DNA of 64,000 nucleotides, from assembly GCF_016107685.1 (NCBI RefSeq), contig NZ_JABASY010000001.1, forward strand, positions 772,187 through 836,186. The letters run 5' to 3'. This document shows, one piece after another, positions 17,903 to 26,298 of the stretch. The notes below the pieces were generated by a model. That model was not told the origin of the DNA. It saw nothing but the letters and a program-made list of their open reading frames with translations, and made no database searches. The translations under genes were made by a program, and so were the position numbers. The stretch comes from Brevibacterium yomogidense. GTDB taxonomy: Bacteria > Actinomycetota > Actinomycetes > Actinomycetales > Brevibacteriaceae. Position 1 is the first letter of the stretch. Each line of letters starts with the position of its first letter.

Positions 17903-18493
17903 TCAGAAGTCGATGCCGGCGAACTCGAGCTTGTAGTGCACGTTCTGGCCGACGACGTCGGTGACCTTCACGACGCCGTAGTACGTCCTGTCGCCGGTCA
18001 CGGCGACGTCGCACGTCTGCGAGCCGCTCTTCGCGTACACGCTCAGATCGGAGAAGCAATCGACGGAATCGATCCGGGTGCCCTGGTCCTCGAAGGCCTG
18101 CTTGATGTCCTCTTCGAGCACCGCGACGGGGATCGTGCCGTTGCCGTCTTCGTCGAGGGTGAAGTCCGCGTTCTGCTGGGAGGTGTCCTCACCCGAGGTG
18201 TCGGACCCGGTCCCGCTGCCGGAGTCGTCGCCTCCCGTCCCGGTGTCGTCTCCGGAGCCGCTGTCGGTGCCGTCTCCCGCACGGGAGGTGTCGTCCCCGT
18301 CGGTCGCGCCTTCGTCGGTGCCGTCCGTGTCGGTCGTGTCCGAATCATCCGTGTCGGCCGAGGGCTCCGTCGTTGCGGGTGGCTCGTCTTCGTTGCCGAA
18401 GTTGATGGTCACGCCATCGCAGGCGGACAGGGACAGTGCGGCTGCGACGCCGCCTACCGCGAGGGCTGTCCGCATGAGAGTCGTGGTGCGCAT
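17903..18493 (-). CDS. DUF4333 lipoprotein (tandem paralogue)
   Basis: 196 residues with signal peptide and lipobox 'LSAC', then an Asp/Thr/Gly/Ser-rich spacer and a C-terminal DUF4333 domain: 'DFTLDEDGNGTIPVAVLEED', 'IDSVDCFSDLSVYAKSGSQTC', 'YYGVVKV'. The domain aligns along its length with that of the next gene (17097-17804), including 'DEDGNG' and both cysteines, so the pair arose by tandem duplication. The spacer differs in length and composition. Anchored outside the cytoplasmic membrane. Confidence 0.8.
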   Translation of the reverse strand: MRTTTLMRTALAVGGVAAALSLSACDGVTINFGNEDEPPATTEPSADTDDSDTTDTDGTDEGATDGDDTSRAGDGTDSGSGDDTGTGGDDSGSGTGSDTSGEDTSQQNADFTLDEDGNGTIPVAVLEEDIKQAFEDQGTRIDSVDCFSDLSVYAKSGSQTCDVAVTGDRTYYGVVKVTDVVGQNVHYKLEFAGIDF

Positions 18494-18620
18494 CGAGTGC
18501 TCCTTCTGGTGCGTGGTCCTGAGTACGACTACAGCATTCCATCAGAGGGAGCAGTGAGGCGGCGGTTCGTGTGCGCATCCGGTTGCCTGTGTTGCCGTAT
18601 CGCAACATCCGCCCCGTCCG

Positions 18621-19592
18621 TCACTCGCCTTCGCGCGACCCCGGCTTCCAATAGCCCATGAAGGAGCACGACTTCCGGTCGTAGCCGCGCTCGCGCAGCA
18701 GCCCCCGGCGCAGTTCGCGGACAGTGAGGGCGTCGGCGGCGACCCACACCCGCAGGCCTCCGCCTTCGGCACCCTCCTCCCAGAGGATGCCGGTCTCCGT
18801 CGTCGTCACCATGTCGTCCTCGCCCGCTGATGCCGCCGCCGAGGCCGCCGCCGGGGTTCTCACGCCCGTGGCCCCCGCTGTCGCTGGGGCTGCCGCCTCT
18901 GAACTCCCGGCCTCGCCCTCACTCGCGCGGGCGTCTGTCCACGCGAAGACCGCGTCGGTGAGGAGGGAGCCCCGCTCATCGGCAGCCGAGCGGGGCAGGT
19001 AGGTGACGGCGACCTCGGCGGCGGTGTCCATGACCATCGCGTCCCCGGGTGAGGGGACCTCGATGAAGGCGGCGCCAGTGACGTGCGCGGGGAGGCTGCG
19101 GAGGATGTTCGCGATGGCCGGCTGCGCGGTCTCGTCGCCCACGAGCAGGACCGACGAGGCGCCGTCGCGTCGCCACGCGAGCCCCTGCGTGTCCGCCTCG
19201 GGATGATCCGCGTACGCGCCGACGATGACGAGTCGGTCGCCCGGCTGCGCCTCGAGCGCGAAGCGGCTGGCGGGACCATCGGTGCCGTGGGTGACGAAGT
19301 CGACGTCCAACTCCGCCGCCTCGCGACGGACGAAGCGGGCGGTGTAGGTGCGCATGACGGGACGCGTCTCGTTCGGCTGGTCCCGCCACCAGTCCAGCCA
19401 CGACTCCGCGGCGGCCGCCTCGTCGAGCTGCGCATCCGTGCCGAACACCAGCTTGATCCGCTGATCCACGCACGTGTCCGCGAACTCCGTGAGGTCCGGA
19501 CCGCTGAACGTGAGGCGGAAGAAGTTGTCGCTCAGCTGCTCCCGCCGGGTGAGTGTGACGGCGAAGGGGCGGTAAGCGGAACGCGGTGCCAT
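18621..19592 (-). CDS. Siderophore-interacting protein (FAD-dependent ferric-siderophore reductase)
   Basis: 323 residues. N-terminal FAD-binding domain of the SIP/ViuB family: 'LTFSGPDLTEF', then 'RTYTARF' (R-x-Y-T, FAD-binding) and 'HGTDGPASRFA'. The C-terminal NAD(P)H domain has 'VLLVGDETAQPAI' and ends with 'GYWKPG', diagnostic for this family. An Ala-rich insertion (residues ~225-260) is additional. It reduces Fe(III)-siderophore in the cytoplasm, and probably serves the iron ABC transporter at 43-47 kb. A DtxR-like box 73-91 bp upstream supports iron repression. Confidence 0.9.
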   Translation of the reverse strand: MAPRSAYRPFAVTLTRREQLSDNFFRLTFSGPDLTEFADTCVDQRIKLVFGTDAQLDEAAAAESWLDWWRDQPNETRPVMRTYTARFVRREAAELDVDFVTHGTDGPASRFALEAQPGDRLVIVGAYADHPEADTQGLAWRRDGASSVLLVGDETAQPAIANILRSLPAHVTGAAFIEVPSPGDAMVMDTAAEVAVTYLPRSAADERGSLLTDAVFAWTDARASEGEAGSSEAAAPATAGATGVRTPAAASAAASAGEDDMVTTTETGILWEEGAEGGGLRVWVAADALTVRELRRGLLRERGYDRKSCSFMGYWKPGSREGE

Positions 19593-19664
19593 AGGACGAG
19601 TGCCTCCTGCAAGGGGCGATCGGGGGGTGATCCGCGGTGGGCGGAACACGTGCTCACGCCAGAC

Positions 19665-19683
19665 TAAGGCGTGCCTCACCTGA
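19665..19683. promoter_or_regulatory. Candidate DtxR/IdeR iron box
   Basis: TAAGGCGTGCCTCACCTGA matches the DtxR consensus (TWAGGTTAGSCTAACCTWA) at 14 of 19 positions by my own count. It lies upstream of the siderophore-interacting protein gene and in the shared region with the divergent transporter. Confidence 0.5.
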
Positions 19684-19986
19684 CACGCCAGCGGGAGAGG
19701 TCGGGGGACGCGACGGGAGTGACGGCGAGGGATGCGATGGGAGTGATGGCGAGGGACACGACGGGCGGGTCGGCGGACTCGGCGGAGGGGACGATGGCGG
19801 AAAGGACGGGGACGGCCGCGGAAGAGACGGCGGCGGAAACGACGGGACGCGGCAGAAGCGGCAGCAGCAGGACGGTGTGCGACGAAGTGTGACAACGAAT
19901 GACACGTCGTGACGCGCAGCGCAGGGGATAGTGCGCTCATCCGGCAGGCTTCTGTGCTGATCACCACATCACTGGAGGACACACTC
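19684..19986. other. Intergenic spacer with degenerate purine-rich repeats
   Basis: About 300 bp of G/A-rich plus-strand sequence in which GACGG, GGGAGTGA and GGCGAGGGA words recur irregularly (19700-19870). No gene is supported. The promoter of the MFS transporter must lie at its right end. Confidence 0.5.
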
Positions 19987-21441
19987 ATGACCACTTCCGC
20001 GCAGACCGCGGTCACGCCGGCCCCGGCACCGGGGGACCTCGACCGCATCGCGAGGCGACGTCAGCGGAAGTCGTTCTTCGCGAGCATCGTCGGTCAGCTG
20101 CTCGAGTGGTACGAGTGGAGCGCCTACGCCGTCTTCGCCCCGTTCATCGCGCTCGCCCTGTTCAACCCCGATGATGCGGTGTCGGGGCTGCTCGCGACGT
20201 TCGGCGTGTTCGCGATCGGGTTCCTCTTCCGTCCGCTGGGCGGCATCGTGTTCGGCCGCATCGCAGACCGCCGCGGCCGCCGCTTCGTGCTCGTCACCAC
20301 GATGCTCATGATGGCCACCGCGTCCGTTGCGATCGGGTTGCTGCCCACGTTCGGGTCGATCGGCATCGCCGCGTCACTGCTCCTGCTGCTGGCGCGCATC
20401 GTCCAGGGGTTCGCACACGGCGGCGAGTCCGCGACCGCGAACTCGTACATCGCGGAGATCGCTCCCGCGAACAAGCGGGGGCTCTGGGGCTCCGCGGTGT
20501 TCATGACGATCTTCGGCGGGGCTTTCCTCGCCTTCGTGCTGGGCGGTGTCATCACTGGCGCGCTGACCGAGGTCCAGGTCCAGGACTGGGGCTGGCGCAT
20601 CCCGTTCCTGCTGGGCGCGGTGCTCGCCGTCGTCGCCCTGTGGCTGCGCGTCGGGATGGTCGAATCCCAGGTCTTCCAGGAGGGCGATGCGGATGACACC
20701 GCCGCTGTTCCGGAGGCTGTCGACGGGCCGGCGGCGTCCGCTGGTTCTACTGCTGGGACCCCCGCCGCCGATGTCGTATCCCCGGTGGGCGTACGCCTCC
20801 CCGGCCGTGACGGGCTGGGAGCGGAGGCTTACCCCCCGGAGACGCTCAAGCCGCTCAGCCCGACGCTGTCGATCGTGCTGATCTTCTTCCTGGTGTCCGG
20901 TGTTGCCGCGAGCAACTACACGTGGACCTCCTACGTGTCGACCTACGCGCAGACACAGGAGGGGATGAACCCGAACGGCGCGTACTGGGCGCTCGTCGCC
21001 GCGCTGGTCGTGGGACTTGCATCGCTGCCCTTCTGGGGATGGGTGTCCGACAAGGTGGGCCGCAAGCCCGTGCTCTACGTCTTCACCCTGGGCATCATCG
21101 CGACCGTGTTCCCCCTCATGGGCTTCATCGACGACCGGCCGTGGACGCTCTTCGTGTCGACGTCGATCGCGCTGTTCCTCCTGTCGGCCGGCGCCGGTCT
21201 GCTGGCGGCCGTCATGGCGGAGACGTTCCCCACGTCCAGCCGCACCGCGAAGATCGGGTTCGCCTACTCCCTGGCGACAGCAGTGTTCGGCGGTACGACG
21301 CCCTACGTGAATGAGCTCGCCGTGAGCCAGGGCGTCCCGTGGGCGTCGAACCTCTTCATCGCGTTCGCCGCGGCTCTGGCCCTGTGGGCCGTGTGGCGCC
21401 TGCCCGAGCGCAAGGGCATCGACCTCACGATCGTGCGCTGA
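19987..21441 (+). CDS. MFS transporter, metabolite:H+ symporter (MHS) group
   Basis: 484 residues, 12 membrane segments. 'GQLLEWYEWSAYAVFAPF' in TM1 and 'GRIADRRGRRFVLVTTMLMM' in the TM2-3 loop are the MHS-family signatures (relatives carry 2-oxoglutarate, proline/betaine, shikimate or citrate); 'RIVQGFAHGGESATANSYIAE' follows in TM4-5. The central loop is enlarged with an Ala/Gly/Pro-rich stretch (~residues 235-285). Start at ATG 19987 with GGAGG 8 nt upstream. Substrate not predictable. Confidence 0.85.
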   Translation: MTTSAQTAVTPAPAPGDLDRIARRRQRKSFFASIVGQLLEWYEWSAYAVFAPFIALALFNPDDAVSGLLATFGVFAIGFLFRPLGGIVFGRIADRRGRRFVLVTTMLMMATASVAIGLLPTFGSIGIAASLLLLLARIVQGFAHGGESATANSYIAEIAPANKRGLWGSAVFMTIFGGAFLAFVLGGVITGALTEVQVQDWGWRIPFLLGAVLAVVALWLRVGMVESQVFQEGDADDTAAVPEAVDGPAASAGSTAGTPAADVVSPVGVRLPGRDGLGAEAYPPETLKPLSPTLSIVLIFFLVSGVAASNYTWTSYVSTYAQTQEGMNPNGAYWALVAALVVGLASLPFWGWVSDKVGRKPVLYVFTLGIIATVFPLMGFIDDRPWTLFVSTSIALFLLSAGAGLLAAVMAETFPTSSRTAKIGFAYSLATAVFGGTTPYVNELAVSQGVPWASNLFIAFAAALALWAVWRLPERKGIDLTIVR

Positions 21442-21530
21442 CAGCGGGCGGGGGCGGTGGCGGCGAGTTGGCCGTGGCGAGGGGGCTCGCCGCGCGCCGT
21501 CGTCCGCGACGACCCGGGACGACCCGCCAA

Positions 21531-21630
21531 GTCCGCGGTGCCCGTCACCACCTGCGGCGCCCGTCAGGTCCGCGGACCCGTCACCACGCGCCACCCGCCA
21601 GGTCCGCGGACCCGTCACCATCCTCCGCCA
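21531..21630. repeat. Three imperfect tandem copies of a ~34-37-bp unit
   Basis: Units beginning GTCCGCGG at 21531, 21568 and 21602, each continuing (A/T)G/AC CCGTCACCA. Lies in the convergent gap just before a long hairpin. Confidence 0.7.
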
Positions 21631-21632
21631 CA

Positions 21633-21692
21633 CACCGCTGCCTGGTTCGAGACACCGTGCAATTCCATGGTGTCTCGAACCAGACAGCGGTG
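21633..21692. terminator. 60-bp near-perfect hairpin between convergent genes
   Basis: 24-bp arms (CACCGCTG-C-CTGGTTCGAGACACC and complement) with one mismatch and a 12-nt loop. Located between the ends of the MFS gene and the six-gene uptake operon, so it can serve as a bidirectional terminator. No T tract follows. Confidence 0.65.
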
Positions 21693-21729
21693 CTTCGTCA
21701 GTTGCGGGTGGCGAGTGGTACTGAAACGG

Positions 21730-22653
21730 TCAGTCTGTGGGCGGGAAGGCGAACGTCGTCTCCACGAGCTGATGGTCGGATGGGAACCTGTTGCCGCGGT
21801 GATCGGGGATGAGGGAACAGGGCCCCTCTACATCGACGAATCCGGGCTCTGTCAATGCCTCCGCCGTGCACCCGCGCATGACGCTGTCTCTCACGTCGAG
21901 TCCGCGGGAGAAGATGAAATCAATCCGGTCGCGGGGTTCCGCGTCGTCGGTCCGGCCGGGTTCCGGCTTCTCCGCGTGCCCCACATGGGTGAGAGGCTCG
22001 ATCGGCGACCACGTGTCGGCTGGGCTGACGTTCGGGTCAGGGTGGATCGCCCGGAATGTGTCGACGAAGCCGGCGTCGAGGAGGGCATCAGTCGCCCGCC
22101 ATCGGATGTCAGGTCGGTCGGAACGGGCCTCCCAGTCCGCAGATGACGGGGTGTTGAAGTCGCCGCACACCACGACAGGGAGATCGTCGTGCTTGTGTTC
22201 GACGCGTATGCGGTCGGTTTCGGCAAGGATCTCTTCGATCTGCTGGAGCCGCGGAGCCTCTTCCTCGTCCGCGACGTCCTGCCCTTCACCGTTCAGAGCG
22301 CGGTAAGGACCATATGGGTACGGCGCCAGGTGGACCGACCAAATGAGGACAGGACCGCAACCCGGCACGGGTTCCGCGAGCGCTGCCTGGGCGTAGGGCA
22401 ACGTACTCGTCCGCAGCGGCGTGAGCGGTGACGCGCTGATCACCGCAGTGTCCCACCCATGCTGCGCGTTCGACTGGCCGAGCTTCGCGGAGAGGTTCTC
22501 CGCCGCGGTGCCCCAGCATTCCTGGAGTGCCAGCACATCGGCCGGATATTGTGCGGCGATCGCGTACTGCTTCTCCTGCCCGTAGTCCACCTCTCTGCCG
22601 CCATACCAGACGTTCCACGTCTGCAGGTTGAATGTCTTCTGCTGTCGGTCCAC
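21730..22653 (-). CDS. Endonuclease/exonuclease/phosphatase (EEP) family hydrolase
   Basis: 307 residues, GTG start preceded by GGGGAG. The EEP metal-dependent core is complete: 'TWNVWYG' (Asn), 'LALQECWG' (metal Glu), 'WSVHLAPYPYG', 'VVCGDFNTP' (Asp/Asn) and 'FPSDHQLV' (Asp-His). No signal peptide, so it works in the cytoplasm. Members cleave phosphodiesters (nucleic acids, sphingomyelin, phosphoinositides) or phosphomonoesters. It follows the HAD gene by 54 bp at the end of an ABC-uptake operon, suggesting that the imported compound carries phosphate (inference). GC bias looks weaker than in neighbouring regions. Confidence 0.82.
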   Translation of the reverse strand: MDRQQKTFNLQTWNVWYGGREVDYGQEKQYAIAAQYPADVLALQECWGTAAENLSAKLGQSNAQHGWDTAVISASPLTPLRTSTLPYAQAALAEPVPGCGPVLIWSVHLAPYPYGPYRALNGEGQDVADEEEAPRLQQIEEILAETDRIRVEHKHDDLPVVVCGDFNTPSSADWEARSDRPDIRWRATDALLDAGFVDTFRAIHPDPNVSPADTWSPIEPLTHVGHAEKPEPGRTDDAEPRDRIDFIFSRGLDVRDSVMRGCTAEALTEPGFVDVEGPCSLIPDHRGNRFPSDHQLVETTFAFPPTD

Positions 22654-22707
22654 GGTGACTCCCCGTTCTCTAGTCAGTCGTCGTCATGCTTGTCAGGCTC
22701 TCAGGGC

Positions 22708-23427
22708 CTAGGAGTCCCACGGTCCGCATACCCTCAGCTGCGCGCTGTCGTCTCCCGACTCCTTGCTCTCGAGGGAATACTCCAGATCGGCCAGCGTCCG
22801 CAGATTCTTATGTGAGGGAAGTGCCGCCCCGGCGTGCGCGTTCACGCCGATCACGGTGCAACCTGCGGCCCTTCCGGCGGACGCACCAGGTGTTGAATCC
22901 TCGAACACGACGACGTCGTGTGGGTCGAGGCCCAGCCGCGACGCGGCAAGGAGATACGCGTCCGGTGCAGGCTTCCCGTGGTCGACGTCGTCGATCGTCA
23001 CGATCGTGTCGAAGAGGTTCAGCAGCCCGACCCGTTTCAGCAGTCCTCGTACATCATGGCGACGCCCGTTGCTCGCCACCCCGATCGGGATCCCCCCGGA
23101 CAGCGCGCGAACGACGTCGACGGAGCCTGGCATGGGCGCGGCGAGACCCTCGAGCGCTTCGCTGTAGGCGGCATCCACTTCAGCAACTGTGGGCGGCCCC
23201 GAGCGCGAACCGGTTGAGTCGAGCGCGAGTTCGATCTGCGCCCTAGCGAGTGCCGTGACGGCTTCAGCCGCTGTCATCCCTCGCAGCGACTCCGCAGTGA
23301 TCCCTTCAGCGTCGTGCATCCCCATGGCAGTCAGGTAGTGCTCCATGAGCGCGATCCATGGCTGCTCCGAGTCGACGAGCACACCATCGCAGTCGAATAT
23401 GACCCCGGCGAAGGATCTCACGTCCAT
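22708..23427 (-). CDS. HAD-superfamily phosphatase (beta-phosphoglucomutase-like subgroup)
   Basis: 239 residues from ATG 23427. Motif I 'VIFDCDGVLVDSE', motif II 'IGVASNG', Lys in 'DHGKPAPDAYLLAA' and motif IV 'VVVFEDSTPGASAGRAAG' show a complete class I HAD hydrolase with alpha-helical cap. Substrates in this subgroup are small phosphorylated sugars, phosphoglycolate or phosphonoacetaldehyde. It overlaps the transporter ATPase gene by 10 bases, so it belongs to the uptake operon and probably acts on the imported compound or its product. Confidence 0.85.
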   Translation of the reverse strand: MDVRSFAGVIFDCDGVLVDSEQPWIALMEHYLTAMGMHDAEGITAESLRGMTAAEAVTALARAQIELALDSTGSRSGPPTVAEVDAAYSEALEGLAAPMPGSVDVVRALSGGIPIGVASNGRRHDVRGLLKRVGLLNLFDTIVTIDDVDHGKPAPDAYLLAASRLGLDPHDVVVFEDSTPGASAGRAAGCTVIGVNAHAGAALPSHKNLRTLADLEYSLESKESGDDSAQLRVCGPWDS

Positions 23428-24512
23428 CGTCCACCTGCTTCGGTGCGCGACAGCCGCATGGAGGGTTCGTCGGTCACGAGGGCTCGCACGCGGGACCCCG
23501 CTGGAATACTCGCGGCGTCCGCGGATGACAGTGACGCCGCCCATTCGGTCTCGTCATCGCCCGGCCGTCCCAGCCACACCATCGTTCGTTCACCGGTGTA
23601 CGTCTGTCGTTTCACTTCCAGACGGCCTTCGTCGGACGGTTCGACAGAGAGATTCTCAGGCCGAATGAAGACGATGTCCTCTCCGTGGTCATCGACGGGC
23701 AGTGGATGCTGGAAGCTCCAGTCACTGGGAACAGCGAATTCGTTGATGGTGCCGACGAAACGCGCGACGAAGGGTGTTGCCGGGCGCGTGTAGATCTCAT
23801 CCGGGCGCGCGTATTGCTCGATTCCGCCCGCATTCATGACGGCGACCCGGTCCGCTATCGCCAGGGCTTCTCCCTGGTCGTGAGTGATGAAGACGGTGGT
23901 CGTGCCCAGCGCCTGCTGGACGCGGCGGATCTCATCGCGGAGTGTCGAGCGAACTGCGGCGTCGAGTGCTGATAGGGGCTCGTCCAGGAGGAGGACCTTG
24001 GGACGTGTCGCGAGAGCACGGGCCAAGGCGACCCGTTGCTGTTGGCCACCTGACAGCTGATGTGGGTAGCGGCTTCCCATCCCGGCGAGCCCACACACCT
24101 CCAGCAGCTCTTCGGTGCGCGACTGTCGTGCGGATCTGTCGACGCGTCGGATGCGGAGTCCATATTCGATGTTGTCGCTTACATCGAGGTTGGGGAAGAG
24201 GCTGTAGCTCTGGAACACCATCCCCATGTCGCGCTTGTTGGGCGGCAGGCCCATCACTGAGCGGCCGCCGACGAGGACGTCACCGCTGTCGATCGGTTCG
24301 AAGCCTGCGAGGATTCGAAGAGTCGTTGTCTTCCCGCAGCCCGATGGACCCAGAAGGCTCACCATCGACCCGGCTTCGATGTCCATGGAAAGGTCGGTGA
24401 GCACTTTGGTGGGCCCGTACGACTTATGGATATGTGAGAAGTGGACGGACATCGGCTCATGGCCGGTCGCCGATTGCGGTGCTGAAGTCGATTGTGGAGT
24501 ATGCGTGCTCAT
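23418..24512 (-). CDS. ABC transporter ATP-binding protein (PotA/FbpC-type, with TOBE domain)
   Basis: 364 residues. Walker A 'GPSGCGKTTT', Q-loop 'MVFQSYSLFP', signature 'LSGGQQQRVALARAL', Walker B 'VLLLDEPLSALD' and H-loop 'ITHDQGEAL' are all intact. The C-terminal ~110 residues are a TOBE-like domain ('IVFIRPENLSVEP'). This subfamily powers uptake of polyamines, iron, 2-aminoethylphosphonate or sugar phosphates. The ATG overlaps the upstream permease stop (ATGA at 24509-24512). Confidence 0.92.
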   Translation of the reverse strand: MSTHTPQSTSAPQSATGHEPMSVHFSHIHKSYGPTKVLTDLSMDIEAGSMVSLLGPSGCGKTTTLRILAGFEPIDSGDVLVGGRSVMGLPPNKRDMGMVFQSYSLFPNLDVSDNIEYGLRIRRVDRSARQSRTEELLEVCGLAGMGSRYPHQLSGGQQQRVALARALATRPKVLLLDEPLSALDAAVRSTLRDEIRRVQQALGTTTVFITHDQGEALAIADRVAVMNAGGIEQYARPDEIYTRPATPFVARFVGTINEFAVPSDWSFQHPLPVDDHGEDIVFIRPENLSVEPSDEGRLEVKRQTYTGERTMVWLGRPGDDETEWAASLSSADAASIPAGSRVRALVTDEPSMRLSRTEAGGRWT

Positions 24513-25369
24513 CGGATTGATCCTTCCTTCCGAGAGGCGGCCGACGTCTTCCTGCCGAAGCGCGATGCACTGACAGTGGCAGAGGCCAGAAGCAGCCATG
24601 TGGTGAGGTTGAGAAGCACGGACAGCGTGATCGATCCGCGGAAGTTCGTGCTGGAGAGCGTGTTCAGATACACGGGCAGCATGTTGATCGACAGTGTTGC
24701 GGCGACCGTGTACTCCGCGATGGACAGCGCGAATGTGTAGAACGCTGAGAACATGACCGATCCGGCGATGTTGGGTACGACTACGCGTCGCAGCGTCGTG
24801 AAGGTGCTCGCTCCCAAGACCGCGGAGGACTCGTAGAGCGTGCGAAGAGGCAGGGTCGAGAGTCCCGCGTCGATCGAGCGGTAGGTGAACGGCAGGCAGA
24901 GAACCGCGTATGTGCCCACGAGGACAAGGGGGAGGTCCTGCGATTGGAGAGTCATGCTGATCTGCATGCCCAGACTGCCCCGTCCCTGTGAAGCGAGCTC
25001 ACGGAGTACGGCAGACAGGCCCGCCACGATCGCGATCGCAGGAATCACCAGTGGAAGGGTGCACAAGATGCTGAGGACCGGCCGAAGCCGTGGTGCCCAC
25101 AGATGGACTGCCACGACGGCTGGCACGAGTGAACCGACGAGGACGACGACCGTGAGCGCAGCGACGATGAGGCTGCGTGTCAGAGGAGCGACGATGGCGC
25201 CCGAGTCGGCGAGCCCCGTGAGCCCGGATGTCGTGAAACTGCCGTCGGAGCGGAAGAACGAATACGCGAGCGAACTGAGCTGTGGGGTGACGATGAAGAT
25301 CGCGAGCGCGACGATCGGCAACCACGCGAGGACGCGCGTGACGGTGTCTGTGCGGGATGTGAACGTCAT
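24509..25369 (-). CDS. ABC transporter permease (PotC-like)
   Basis: 286 residues with six membrane segments. The EAA-type cytoplasmic loop 'YESSAVLGASTFTTLRRVVVPNI' (about residue 185) contacts the ATPase. Overlaps the preceding permease by ATGA and the following ATPase gene likewise. With the partner permease it would form the membrane channel for a binding-protein-dependent importer. Confidence 0.88.
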   Translation of the reverse strand: MTFTSRTDTVTRVLAWLPIVALAIFIVTPQLSSLAYSFFRSDGSFTTSGLTGLADSGAIVAPLTRSLIVAALTVVVLVGSLVPAVVAVHLWAPRLRPVLSILCTLPLVIPAIAIVAGLSAVLRELASQGRGSLGMQISMTLQSQDLPLVLVGTYAVLCLPFTYRSIDAGLSTLPLRTLYESSAVLGASTFTTLRRVVVPNIAGSVMFSAFYTFALSIAEYTVAATLSINMLPVYLNTLSSTNFRGSITLSVLLNLTTWLLLASATVSASRFGRKTSAASRKEGSIR

Positions 25370-26298
25370 GATTCCAACCACCGAGCCGTACGGCGCGTGA
25401 GTGCGTTGAAGGCGATGAGGACGATCACCGCGACCACACCGGTCGTCACGCCCAGAGCCATTGCTACTCCTTCGCCTCCGGTCGCGGCGGAGCCGGCCAG
25501 CTGACCGGCGATCTCGAGAGGGATGAGCGGAAGCGCGCCGGTTCCGATGAGTACCGCTGCGGACGCGTGTGTGCCGAAGGCAGAACCGAACATGAGGATC
25601 CAGGCTCCCAGAAGGGCAGGCATGATGACCGGAAAACCGACGCGGCGCCAGAACGTGAAGGTCGTTCCTCCCAGTGAGGTGTTCGCTTCGCGCCACTGCT
25701 GGCGGAGCGCGGTGAAGCTGGGCAGGGTCAACAGAATCATCGTCGGGATGAGGAAGTACTGGTACATCAAGATGAGGCCCTTCGTGCTGTACAGCGTGAA
25801 GGACGGGTCGACCGCGGTGATGAGTGCGATGAAGTACCCGGTGTTGCCCACTGCGACGACGAATGCGAAGGCGAGAGGGACTCCTCCGTCGTTCGCGAGA
25901 ACACTGGAGATGACCGCCGTGACAGCATCCACGGTCTTCGACTTGATGGTCGATATCGCCCAGGCGCAGATTCCGCCGAAGACAGCGGCGACAGTGGCAG
26001 AAGCGGACGACAGGAAGAGGCTGTTCTGCAGTGCAAGAGAGCGGGAGCCCGATCCGAGTGCCGCGAAGTTGTCCCACCCGAACGCAGTGGACCCTCTTGC
26101 CTCACCTGGCACCGCGAGCGACGTGATCGTCATGCCGACTACCGGGATTGCGAAGAAGAGGGTGAGAACAATGGCGAGTGGGGTGAGCGCCGCCCAGGCC
26201 GGCGAGGGCGTGCGCCCTCGCCGGCTGCGATCAGCGGGACCTGTTGGCAGCGCAGGTGTACCGGGAGTCGGGGCCACCGGGTGGCCGACCGCGGTCAT
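25366..26298 (-). CDS. ABC transporter permease (PotB-like)
   Basis: 310 residues, six to seven membrane segments after a Pro/Thr-rich cytoplasmic N terminus. The EAA-loop 'REANTSLGGTTFTFWRRVGFPVIMPAL' is visible near residue 200. Overlaps the binding-protein stop and the next permease start by four bases each. Second channel subunit of the importer. Confidence 0.88.
   Translation of the reverse strand: MTAVGHPVAPTPGTPALPTGPADRSRRGRTPSPAWAALTPLAIVLTLFFAIPVVGMTITSLAVPGEARGSTAFGWDNFAALGSGSRSLALQNSLFLSSASATVAAVFGGICAWAISTIKSKTVDAVTAVISSVLANDGGVPLAFAFVVAVGNTGYFIALITAVDPSFTLYSTKGLILMYQYFLIPTMILLTLPSFTALRQQWREANTSLGGTTFTFWRRVGFPVIMPALLGAWILMFGSAFGTHASAAVLIGTGALPLIPLEIAGQLAGSAATGGEGVAMALGVTTGVVAVIVLIAFNALTRRTARWLES

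Noticed and set aside
21633..21692. Possible tRNA because of a GGTTCGAGAC word
   Set aside because: The sequence is one long hairpin with no acceptor, D or anticodon arms.
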